64,000 bases of DNA from contig NC_045141.1 of the NCBI RefSeq assembly GCF_008831285.2, forward strand, positions 8,049,353 through 8,113,352. The letters run 5' to 3'. The DNA is from Nymphaea colorata. Its lineage: Eukaryota; Streptophyta; Magnoliopsida; Nymphaeales; Nymphaeaceae. The position numbers and the translations under genes are program-made. The notes beneath the pieces are model-generated. The model did no database searches. It worked only from the letters and a program-made list of their open reading frames with translations, and was not told where the DNA came from. The first letter of the stretch is position 1. Each line of letters begins with the position of its first letter. This document shows positions 22,131-34,070 of the stretch, piece after piece.

Positions 22131-23360
22131 TTGTCACCTCTTAGATTGAGCCTGTCGATTCCTCCCGTGAAGAGTTGGCTCCCAAAGAGCCATGAACTCA
22201 TGATCACCACATGGGTGCTCTCTAGTTTCCTTTAAAAAAAAGAGGCAGAAAGGCAACCATGTGCATGGTGTCCTTTTCTTCGTTTTCTTTTCTCCTTTCT
22301 TTAATGGACAGGTAGATTGGATGCTCCATTTTCAAATGGGTTGGTTTCCCTCCATGATGAACAGATTGTCATTTATAGAGTGAGTGGGAGTTTTTGAGTT
22401 CACCCATCAACATCATTGAATCCAAATAATTTTGGCTATGAAACTAAAAGGCCCCATTGTACTACCTCTACCACTTAAATATTCTAAGTGTCACCCACTC
22501 AAGGACTGCCTACCTCATTGATGCCCAGTTCGAGCTAGGCTTTTTTTTTGGCTTAGTTAATTGACAGAAAATGGTTTGTTATTTTACAAGACAGGTTGGA
22601 GCATGGTAGGTTTTGAACCTCGAAAATTGAGGAACTCCGACACCAGCCATTTCAAAAATTCTGACTTCCTGTTTGTGATTAAGCAATTCCATAACTTGCC
22701 AATTAGATAAAAGGTCAAAACTCTCACACCATTTTCCTTTGGCCGTAAACGCTCCTTCGAGGCCTAAATGGAAAGCAGGATTCTATGACCTGGTTTCCAT
22801 CAGGGCCGGTTTGATGGGCAGGAAATATTTCCTATAGCCATGTAAATAAAATTTAAAGATTTGAAAATTTTTTTTGCCCATCAAAACCAAAAAGATGCCA
22901 AAATTGAAGCCATTGACTGGTAGAGCAAGTGCCAGAGTGGGTGACATGCGACAGCACTGCCACTTCTGCAAGGTTGATGGCATTCCCTTGTGGCACGAAC
23001 AAATTGTACTTCAACTAAATGGTCAGGTCACAAAACTTGGATGGGCTAAATAAAATTTTGGATGTTGAAAAAAAGAAAATCATGCATCCAAAGAGAAGTC
23101 CAACAAACGTGAGAAACAGGAACTGTAGGTGATGTAGAAGTTTGTGGTTTGGGAATTTTTCCGGATTTGTTTAGCATCAATCATGGACCTTTCCAGCCTA
23201 TAGAGCACTTCCTCTGTTTTCCTTCTCCTTTCAAGATTTAAGAAGTGGTGGACCTAAATTTGTTTGGGCTTCCTTTGTCTTCCTCTCCATCCATTTTCAG
23301 GTTTCCAGTTCTCTTCCTTTGCTAGCTCTTTCTTCCGCCAAGATAAAAACAGAGAAGAAG
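22131..23360. other. Intergenic DNA upstream of CNL relic 2
   Basis: A small inverted repeat, GGTTTGATGGGCA (22808) and TGCCCATCAAAACC (22874), bounds about 80 bp and may be a tiny foldback. The 300 bp before 23361 should hold the CNL promoter; I see only a pyrimidine-rich stretch (23215-23320) and no confident TATA box. Confidence 0.5.
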
Positions 23361-26300
23361 ATGACAACAGTAATCGACACCCTTGTGCAAACACCTATTT
23401 CTATTCTGTTGGGGGATGTAACCAGCTTGTTGAAAGAAATGGTGGACCACATCTTGAATGCCAAAGACGATCTTGAGGTTCTCAAAGAGAAGCTGAGATG
23501 CTTTGAGAAGGCCCTAAAAGTAGTAGATCAGAAGCCCTTTTTCAGCAATGAGTGCAATAGAGATCTGAAGGGAGAGCTGAAGGATGTTTTCTATGATGCC
23601 CAGGACATCATCGAAGGATACCAAACCACAATTGCACATTGCAAAAGGGAAAAGCATTCTATAACTTCATGGAACAACGTAAGGAAGCCCTGGACCACTC
23701 TGTGTTCTTGCTTTAAGGAACACTTGCAGATGAATTAAAAATATCAACCAAAAGCTTGATGAAATAAAAGGAAATAATAAGATGATGGCAGATGTGTTTG
23801 GAAGAGATATTGGTGGTGAGGGTCTTGTTCATGGTGAACATGAGAACCCCCGAGAGACAACCCATCACATGGGTGTACAACCACCCACAGGCAGGGAGGA
23901 TGATAAAAAGGTGATAGTGTAGGAAAAGGTGGAATCGGCAAAACAACTCTTGCAAAAATGGTCTTTAAAGAAACCGAAGAACATTTTGGGAAACGTAGAT
24001 GGTGGGTTTGTGTTTTGGAAAGGCCAAACCGTAAGGATTTGGTGTGGCAGATACTAAGGGAAGTATGCAAGGGATCTGGAGAAAACCCTGATTGTTCCTT
24101 GAGTGAGTTGTGCACACAATTACGGAACGAGCTCTCAAAGGGAAAATTTTTGTTGGTCCTAGATGATGTGTGGGAACTGAAATGGTGGGAGCAAGAGGTA
24201 GAGGGAACATTGATGATGGGTGTAATGGGGAGCAATATTTTGATGACCAGTAGAAACAAAAATGTATCGTATGGGATGCGTGCTTCTTATATGCATCAAT
24301 TATGAGAATTTAGTTTTGACCAAAGCTGGGAGTTGTTTCTAAAGGAGGCATTAAGAGAAGCCCAAACAGAAGAAGATTTGGTGATGCACAAGATCAGAGA
24401 TGCTGAAGAGAGAATAGTAAGAAAGTGTGGTGGGTTGCCACTTGTGATTAAGATGGTAGGGTCGATGATGCATACCAAGAAAATGCATACAGAAGATTGG
24501 AAATTCGTCGAGGGTGGTAAGATATGGGAATGGGAGATGCCTGCAGCTGAAATTGGGGGCAAAATTCTTCCAGGTCTCATGCTGAGCTATGATGACTTGC
24601 CACATTATTTGAAGAGTTGTTTTGTTTATTGCTGCAATTATCCAAAGGATTATGAAATTGAAAGGGATACATTGATAAGGCAGTGGGTGGTGCATGGATT
24701 GATTGAGGAAAAGGATGGCATAGATGTGAAAGTGACAGCAAACCAATATATTAAAGATCTGATGAATCGATGCTTGATTGAAGAAACCCATAGTGGATTT
24801 TTTGAGGGCACTTGTCTGAAGTTGCATGACATTTTACATGACCTTGCCTTATATATTGGTGGCAAGGAATATAGCCATGCCTCTGAGCACACCCGCCATC
24901 TGTCATTATTTGGTGTCAACGATGCAGAAGTGCACAAGCATAATGCCTCAGAAGTAGCAAATAAGTTGCGCACATTGTTGGACCATGCAGAATTGCCGTT
25001 GATCCATATTAAAGACTTAACCAATTTCAAATGGTTGTGTTGTTGTTGCCATGTTTAATGGATGAGCTGCCAAAGTCCATTGAAGACTTTTCACTTCTAA
25101 AATATCTCAATCTAAGCTGGTCTAATGTGAGATGGTTGCCCAGTTCAATCAGCAGACGAACTTGCTAACGTTGGATTTAAGTTACAGTCAAATCAAAGAG
25201 TTGCCCAAGGAAATGGGCAAACTGTGCAACTTAAGGCATCTTAGCCTGAAAGATACATAGAAATTGGAATTTGTAGCCGAAGGACTAGGGAAGCTTACTA
25301 ATTTACGGACCTTGCATAGGTTTATGGTATGCGATGACAAAGGGAAGACAAGAGGTTGCAATATTAATGAACTAAAAGAGTTGAACAAACTGAAGGGGGA
25401 ATTGTCGATTGGAGGTTTGCGGGGAGGAAGGGTGAAAGTGATCGATACAAAGAACATACATCTTAAGGAGAGGCATGAGCTAATTGGTGTGGAATTGGAC
25501 TTCAAGGTGGGAGACAATGACACAGTGGATAGTGCTTCTGAAGAGAGGGGTTTGCTGGAGGCTTTGGAACCTCCACATTGCATAAAGAGGTTGGGAATTT
25601 GTGGTTATAAAGGAGATGGGCCTGCGTGGTATTTGGACACCAACTATGTGGAGCTGCGGATGCCACGCCTAGAATGTTGCCCATCACGGGCAACAGTGAT
25701 AGGAATTAAAACATTGGAAGAATTGAAGGTCAAGTACTGCCCGACATTGTATGAATTGCCGAGCATGCCTTTGCTGAAGTCCTTGAAGATTTGGGAGTGT
25801 GATGGGCTTCACACGATTGGTGACTTGCCGGCATTGGAGTTGTTGGATGTGAACAGATGTAAAAAGCCGAAGACTCTCGCTAACATGCCTTCACTGAAGT
25901 CCTTGAATATTAGGAAGTATGATGGGCTCAACACTATTGGTGATTGGTCTGCCCTCAAGTGGTCGACAGTGGATGAATGTGAAAGGCTGAAGACTCTCGT
26001 TAACATGCCTGCGTTGGAGTCGGAGGTGAAGGGATGTGGCAGGGTAGAGCAAGTAGCTGATGATCACATGCCAGCTTTAAAGGTGTTGTGGTTGTCTGAC
26101 CTGAACATTTTGAAGCAGCTCCCTACTCGCCTTCCTTCACTTGAGGAACTGCACGTGAAGCATTTGCCCAACTGGGAATCAACATTTACTACTATGCCAT
26201 GCTTAAGAAGGGCGTTTTTTAACAATTGTCCAAAGTTGCAGACAGAACGCTTAATTTATGCTCTATCAGAGCGGGTGGGGCATGAGTGTGAAGCGACTCA

Positions 26301-26493
26301 GCTCCAAAGGCTCAGTGTTAAAGTGCAAATGCAAACTTGGGATGGAAATTGCTAGAGCAACTGCCGAACCTCATTGAGTTGCATTTGGATCCAGAATCAG
26401 CAGTGCTACTGTCATCACAGGTCTCGACATTTCTACCCTCCCTTAAATATCTGTATTTGGGAGACAACAATGTGGATGAGGAGGTCAAGCGAT
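23361..26493 (+). pseudogene. CC-NBS-LRR resistance gene relic 2 (full length, broken)
   Basis: Starts at ATG 23361 with an Rx-like coiled-coil N-terminus (MTTVIDTLVQTPISILLGD..., then KLRCFEKALK and YDAQDIIEGY, resembling the LRDA-EDVVD-type segment). P-loop GKGGIGKTT 23922-23948, RRWWVCVLERP, kinase-2 LLVLDDVWEL, CGGLPLVI, CFVYCCNYPKDYEIE, LHD (MHD variant) and LRRs follow, ending DEEVKR-stop at about 26493. Damage: frameshift near 23735; about 80 bp missing before the P-loop relative to relic 1; TGA at 24303-24305; frameshifts near 25040 and 25155; TAG at 25258-25260; frameshift near 26340. The longest open piece is 25264-26355 (LRR). Same family and orientation as relic 1, about 23 kb away. 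Intron-free layout, as is common for CNLs. Confidence 0.94.
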
Positions 26494-27430
26494 AGGTGAT
26501 GATTAGTGTTGCTATATCATGTTACTGAACCTTTACTGTTCATTTTAAATTGCTTGAAATTGTAACAATTTTTTTTGGATAAATTGTTACTAATTTTACT
26601 GAACCTTCAATCGTTGTGGATTGAGACATGTCCAGCACTCCATCTGCCACAGAAGTTGAGCGACCATCTTGGGGGAAATATTACACATATATAGATAATG
26701 TTACTGAAAATTGATGAAAAATTGTAATTAATTCTTTCGGTTAAATGTGTTTCCATTTCGTTGCCTCTTTTTCCTCTCTTTCTCTCTCTCCCTCTCCCTC
26801 TTGATTGATTTGGGTCCAGTAAATTCAAGTGTTGTTCAACCGAACTGGCGTACCTTTTATGCATCAACAGAGTCTCCTCTAGCTGTTTTAACTTACTCAA
26901 AATGTAGACCATCTCTCTCATTCGATTCTTTTCTGTAATTGAAAACAAATATCGGTTATGTGAATACCAGCAAGTACGATGTATAAATGATAAATGCGGT
27001 GCTGATTGGCTCAAACAGAAGGCAATGTTTTTTGGCTTCAATCGGTAAAGATACTAAGAATTGGGATTGGTCATTATTTGAACGACCTTCAAAGTTTAGT
27101 TTTTTCATATTTAGGCCATTAATATGCATTTAATCATCTTCACAAATTTAAAACACATACCCACAATCTGAAAAATGTGCCCACATTCTTAACTCTTAAG
27201 AAGATGCATTAGCTAGCACTATACACATTTCTTCAAAATTACATGATATGTTTGAAAAAAATATATGGAAACTGGATTTTATAGTGTTTTTTTTTTTTTA
27301 ACTTTGGGTGGATATTTGAAACCATTGAAATTATAAAACTTTTGCAAAGTGTAAGATTCCAAGAAATCATGCCAAGATGTCCGTACGAGGCTTTTGGTGT
27401 CGGTTGTTTTATAAGGAAGCAGGCCCTGCT
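26494..27430. other. 3' flank duplicated with CNL relic 1
   Basis: Colinear blocks with 3040-3410: a CACTCCATCTGC block, AAATTGTAATTAATT, TTGATTTGGGTCC, GCATCAAC-GAGTCT, and at 27340-27425 GTGTAAGATTC-AAGAAATCA with TTTTGGTGTCGGTTG. Interrupting AT-rich text (27060-27330) is absent from the first copy. No gene. Confidence 0.75.
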
Positions 27431-27939
27431 GGGTCACCTGTTTCTCAGCAATTTACTTGATTACACCATGGCAAAGAACACTATTGACAGTAGAGTGGGT
27501 GATTCCCTTTTTATTTGCTTTTTCCACAATACATGCCTTTTATGGCAAATATAATGTGCCATTGGAAACATTTCCATGACAGGGTTTTTTTTTTTTTTTT
27601 TTTTACTGCAGCTAGAGCATGTAATTCAAGTAGCTTAAAGTGGAATTTCTAAACTGCCATGGTTGATTTGTCATGGCAGAGAAAAACGTCAGTGAATGCT
27701 TTTTTTTTTGTTTAAATAATATTCTTTAATAATAAAAATAAATGGCTCTTATAAAGTCAAAATCTTGAGTGTAGAAAGATCTTTTTTTTTTCTTTACAAA
27801 AATAACTTCTACTAAGACAAGATTTACATTAAATTACAATTTAAAAACACATTAGGAGGTCCACATTTTGTTTAAAATACTGTTTATCATTAACTTAAAA
27901 GGTCGGGATTTTGTACTTAGATTGTAGACTATCAATAAA
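27431..27939. other. AT-rich intergenic DNA
   Basis: Contains a T20-plus run near 27584-27604 and several shorter T runs. Nothing recognisable. Confidence 0.5.
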
Positions 27940-28045
27940 ATGCCTGCCTTGGAGTTGTTTGAGGTCAAAGATTGTGTTAGCCTTCAGCAATTAGATGACA
28001 TGATGCTCTTAAGTGAAAAACTATGGCAGCCTCCAGCAAGTTGTT
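27940..28045 (+). pseudogene. LRR scrap of the CNL family
   Basis: ATG-PALELFEVKDCVSLQQLDD matches the repeated MPALELLDV-x-C-P-LEQV unit in both CNL relics, including the MPALEL start of an LRR. It runs about 34 codons before a stop. The fifth trace of the family in the window. Confidence 0.65.
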
Positions 28046-28091
28046 GACATCTTTGCTCTAAGACTCAATGCAAGCATAAGAAGTGCATTGC

Positions 28092-28875
28092 AAAAGAAAA
28101 AGACTGTATAGACTCTAGACATAGGGGAACAGGCTTCAACTTTCAAGCCATGCGCCATCCTCGATGCCAGCTACTTCATAGTAGGCCTTGACTTCCAGCG
28201 TGGCACTGCTTCATGCGGAATGCATACTCCCAAGATGGGTTATGCTCGCCTATCCACTTCACTTGATACTTCTTCGGCTCTCCTAGAAAGTTCGTCTTGT
28301 GCCGAAGAATTTCTTCCATCTGACGGTCCACTGCTCGCTTGATCGGCGGGGCTCATAGAGAGGCACTCCCATTGATGCTCTGGAATAGGAAGAGGCTCCG
28401 AGAAACCGACAGTCTTTTGATTCATCCCCTTGTCTTGCTAGCAGATCAAGCAAGTCTTCACATAGGCCTCAACGTCGTCTCGCATTTGTGGCCAGTAATA
28501 GCCACATTCAAGGAGCGCCAATGTCTACTCATGGCCAGGATGGTCTGCCCACAATGAGACATGACACTCCTTCAGCAGCTCTTGCCGAAGGTTTCCCCAT
28601 CTAGGCACGAACACATGTCCACCCCTCGAAAAGTCCATCACATAACCAAAATCATCGTGTCTTTCCGGCCTCAACTGCCTCAACCAAGTGCTTGGCCACA
28701 GGGTCCTACGTCATGCCTTCTTGAATGTGCTCCAGAAGAGCACTCTCCAGCTGTGCTTTGAATGATGTCGTGTGAGTAGCTGCCAGCTCTTCCTTTCGAC
28801 TTAATGCCTCTGCTATGATGTTAGTCTTTCTTGCCTTATACTCTAAGGCAAAATCAAATTCTACAAGGAATTCCC
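28092..28875 (-). mobile_element. Chromovirus fragment B (minus): LTR tip, chromodomain, integrase part
   Basis: The first 40 bases of an LTR (TGTTCCCC at 28131 reading leftward) are followed in element-antisense by chromodomain sequence (28140-28355; the same NPSWE-type region as element A) and, after a deletion of about 0.9 kb at 28355-28360, integrase core and zinc region to 28870. The fused frame at 28240-28425 joins CLSM of the integrase to chromodomain-complement sequence, marking the deletion. It stops exactly where the plus-strand LTR of fragment C starts. Confidence 0.87.
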
Positions 28876-29260
28876 TGTTCCCCTATGTCTAGAGTCTACA
28901 GTTTTTTTTTTTTTTTGTAATGTACTTCTTTTGCTTGCGTTGAGTCTTTTGCGTAAGCATGTTCACTTGTAAGCGAGTGCCCTCCCACCGGTCTAAGTGC
29001 CATGTTTGTTTGGGGATTCTATGTTTTGGATGGTCGGCAATGGACTCCTTGTAAATGGCTTTGGCCATCCTATAAGTAAGTTGAGATCTTTCTCCTATCT
29101 TGCTTTCCAAGTGAAATACATTGTGAGAGTTCTTCATTCAAACTGTTTTCTTCGTACATTTGTTTTCGAAATGCTCTTTGCGCCCCTTCCAATGGTTTGA
29201 TGGTCGACGACAATTAGGTTCTTGTCGTGCCGCACATACTGAAGAAGTGAGCCTATGACA
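28876..29260 (+). repeat. 5' LTR of chromovirus fragment C
   Basis: Begins TGTTCCCCTATG and ends CTATGACA; 385 bp, similar to the 375-378-bp LTRs of element A in opposite orientation. A T15-plus run near 28902 is specific to this copy. Confidence 0.88.
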
Positions 29261-29262
29261 AC

Positions 29263-29275
29263 TGGTATCAGAGCC
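29263..29275 (+). promoter_or_regulatory. Primer binding site, tRNA-iMet type (fragment C)
   Basis: TGGTATCAGAGCC two bases after the LTR; it keeps the consensus C that element A has lost. Confidence 0.92.
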
Positions 29276-29301
29276 ACGTTCGGCTCAATCTGAGGAAGCG
29301 G

Positions 29302-30130
29302 TTGGATTGTCAGTGTAGAGGAACACACCGACGAGCATTGGTCGAAAAAGACGTCGTGGCAGCTCAATACAATCTGCGTAGCGCTAAGGGCAAGGGAATA
29401 ACCCAGCCCGTCGAGATGAGTGCGTTCCACGGTCAGGAAGACCTAACTGAAGTGGTGAACAAACTGGTTGTCGACGTAGCCACTCAAGAGGATGCACTGG
29501 GCAATGCAACGGAGTCCTTCGAGGAAATGAGGGACGAAATGAAGACTATAAGGGAACAGATGACTGACTTTATAGCAATAAATAGGTCACTTATTGATAC
29601 AGTGGCCGCACTGCAAGCTGAAGTTAAGGAACTTCAAGCAAAGAACCACACGCTACAACGACAAGTTTCTATAGGTGGAGGTGAAGATCGACTACCAAGG
29701 GTCATCTATTCATTGCTATAAGTCCCAAAATACCATAAGGGCCAGCAAAATATAATGAAAATCGAGATAGTTGAGCCATTGACAACTTCTTGTTCCAAGT
29801 GGAATATTACTTGGATCTTCAAGGGATTGTGAGAGATGACCTTCACGTCAAGACTGCAGCATGCTATTTGAGGGTGATGTTGTTGCCTGGTGGAGATGAA
29901 AATGCCTTGACATTCAAAAGGGGATCTGCAGAATAGATACTTTCAATGATTTTCAACGAGAGTTGAAGAACTACTTCATGCCCCCGAATGCAAGACGCCA
30001 AGCTTCTTCGATAGCTTGAAGTCCCAAAATAGACTAGTCCAATTTGTCTTGTTTCGACATATCTTGTACCAGATACGTCGTCAACTTTGGGCACAATCCG
30101 AAGTGGAAAGAGGCAATCCCAAGACCTTGG
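29302..30130 (+). pseudogene. Gag N-terminal and core region (fragment C)
   Basis: The frame 29302-29721 gives the Gag N-terminus with a coiled-coil heptad region (VVNKLVVDVATQEDALGNA; EMRDEMKTIREQMTD), parallel to 12087-12491 of element A. Downstream (29730-30130) the capsid-like core is recognisable by nucleotide match (a GATGTTGTTGCCTGGTGG block encoding DVVAWW) but broken by several indels. Confidence 0.85.
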
Positions 30131-30141
30131 AGGATGATTAG

Positions 30142-31185
30142 GTGATGGCAGAGTGGTTGGCAGATGCTCAGTGCAAGAGTTACACTAACACCTTCAAGCT
30201 GTCGAAGAATCCTGACCTTGGAGGAAAGAAGGAGGAACGATGGGACCCCAAAGTTGAATCATTGACCCAGCACCAAGGTGAAAAGAAACCTTTCTTTCGC
30301 AAGAACAACAATTACAAAAATAAAGTACTAACTTGTTGGTTCTGTGAAGGGAGGCACATGGCGAGGCAATGTCCAAAGCGTTTGTCAAAAGAAAATCATG
30401 CAAGTACCTCAAGGCAATCTGATAATGCGGTGCAAGGTGAAGAAAGAGATGGACCAAAGATGGGTGAACTTCAACTTTTGAACATGTTAAAAAGGAAAGA
30501 AAAAGCTAAGGTGACAGCGACACCTTTCAATGGACTCATGTACGTAAAAGTTCTGGTAAATGGAAAGCCTATCATGGCTATGGTAGATACGGGTGTCACA
30601 AAAAACTTCATCTCAGATGATGAGGCAAGGAGATTGGGCCTCACCCTTGAGAAGGAAGAGTTACGCATGAAGGCGGTCAACTCAGAGGCAAAACCCATCA
30701 ACGGAGTGGCCCATGATGTGGTTGTGAAGATTGAGAGTTGGTCAGAGAAAGCCAACTTCTCGGTGGTCCCGATGGATGATTTCCAGATGATTCTAGGCAT
30801 GGGGCTCCTTTGTGCAGTGAAGATGGTCCCCATGCCACATTTGCATAGTATCAACATTATGGATGAGAAGTCTCCTTGCATGGTCCCAACAGTAACAGTA
30901 AAGAAAGACAAGGGCAAAGCTACAATGATATCTGCTCTTCAATTGAAGAAAGGTCTGAAGCACAGTGAAGACACATACTTGGTGGCAATCAGGGAAGTGC
31001 CTATAGACTCTCCTCGTTTGGTCCCAGAGGTGCTTGCGCCTGTCGTAGAGGAATTCACAGGGACAATGCCTCTGGAGCTCCCTAGATGGCTGCCACCTCG
31101 ATGTGAAGTGGATCATGGATCATGCCATAAAACTGATTCTCTGCCAAACCATCGCCAATGGCACCCTACAAAATGGCCCCTGTAG
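30142..31185 (+). pseudogene. Gag C-terminus and aspartic protease (fragment C)
   Basis: An open frame of 347 codons. The basic Gag tail carries the zinc knuckle CWFCEGRHMARQC (about residues 66-78), then MAMVDTGVTKNF with the retropepsin D-T-G (about residues 150-160; the usual ATHNF is altered), then the linker to RT. It reads on into SPMAPYKMAPVELKK, the very start of RT, and stops matching at about 31200. This is the longest near-intact frame of the family here. RT onward is missing. Confidence 0.88.
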
Positions 31186-31199
31186 AATTGAAGAAGTAT

Positions 31200-32492
<1,293 letters not shown>

Positions 32493-33109
32493 CTAAAAGA
32501 GTTGTTAAAGATTAATGTTCAACCAAAAGCAAAAACAATAAACTTGAAAGCAGATTGAACCACTACAAAATAATCGATACCACTTGGATTGTGAAGTATG
32601 TGCATTATCAATGAATCAACAAAACCAACTTCAGCTTGATTTATCCAAATGTGGACAAATAAAAAAAAGTCACAAAATTCTATAGAAAAAAGTATAAAGC
32701 AGAGCTAATTCTAAGCTTTACTTTGACATTAAAAAATGAAAAAAGAAAAACAAATAGGGGTTATCTTCTGTTCAACTTTCTTGTGCACAAAAAATAAATA
32801 AAATCATTTAGTGGGAAGAAAATGACAATAAGTTCAAACTTTAGCAAGCCAACCAACTTATTTTGTCTAAAAGCAAAAGGGCCATAAAAATATTTACAAT
32901 GTCCATCTTGCTAGTACTTGTAATAATCATGTCATTGACATATATGAAAGAATAATGACTTACCTAAAAAAGTTATCTTAGTAAGAGTTGTATCAGAATA
33001 ACAAAGTTTAAAATTTATCTTAGCAAAATATAGTTGTATCAGAATAACAAGATTTTAAAATTTAGAGATGTAACAAATAACTTAAATTTATTAAAGCAAA
33101 ACATAGGAG

Positions 33110-34070
33110 TTCACATTACACTATAAAACATTCCTCAGGTGAAGAATCTTACCATAGAAAGTTTTGCCCGAAGAGGGAGACTCATATAAACTTCTACATT
33201 TAATTCTTACTAAAAAAGCAATTCTGACATCAATTTGGTATATGTCCCAACCTTTAATAGAAATTTACAAGAACCCTAATTAATGTCATCTTAACTGATG
33301 GAGAGAAGGCTTCTGAATAGTCTATGACTCATCATATTATTGTTTATTACCCAGGCAAGTTCATTCTAAGACTCATAGGATAAAATGAGATAGCAGTCAG
33401 GCATGTCCCATTCTGAGAAGAAAATGATTCATATGATGTAGTTAGCAAGCTGCCTATAGGTGTACTAGACCTTTTTTTAACTCAATGGTCTTTTCAGGTG
33501 GGCTGTTGACATCTTTACTAGCTTCTTGACTTCCTGTGTAATAGATAATGACCTAGGGGGAATTAAGGTCAGTGGATTTTATTACAGATGGTTGTTTAGT
33601 TCAAGAGTATAAAGACTAGGCATATCAGATTGTACAACATCTATCATCACAATTCTCAGCTAAAGCATCTTCATTCATTGTCTTCTTTAGGAACATCATC
33701 ATAAATTTTTCCCTTACCAAGAAAACTATCATTAAGAAACAGATAATTTGTTATTCTAGGGATAACAACAACTACATCTGTTTGATTTAGGTATACCCAA
33801 GTAAAACACAAGGATTTTTTAAACATCAAATAAAAATGCTCAAAGAGTTTGCATTATGTGCTTGTGTTTTACTTCTACATGCCCATTTTGTTGAGTACAA
33901 CCACGTGTTTCTTGTGAACAATTTCTTCAATTTTAAGGTAATTTTCAAATTGACCAAAGATGAATTGTCGTCCAAAATAAGTTCTAAAAATTTTCAGATT
34001 TTTCTCAAACTGAGTTTTAAAAAGTTTTGTGAAAATATTTGAAGAAACAAAGAAAGTCATTTCATCCTAC
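33110..34070 (-). mobile_element. Ty1/copia relic: integrase to reverse transcriptase
   Basis: On the minus strand, 34060-33875 reads IFTKLFKTQFEKNLKIFR and YFGRQF (integrase core, cf. K-F-x-SDNGGEF). It is followed by TQQNGHVEVKHKHIMQTL (33840-33905), the conserved PQQNGxxERKHRH integrase motif. Further on, 33300-33190 reads IDYSEAFSPSVKMTLIRVLV, the start of the RT domain. The order matches copia pol. No LTRs, protease or RNase H could be bounded; stops are frequent. Confidence 0.82.
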
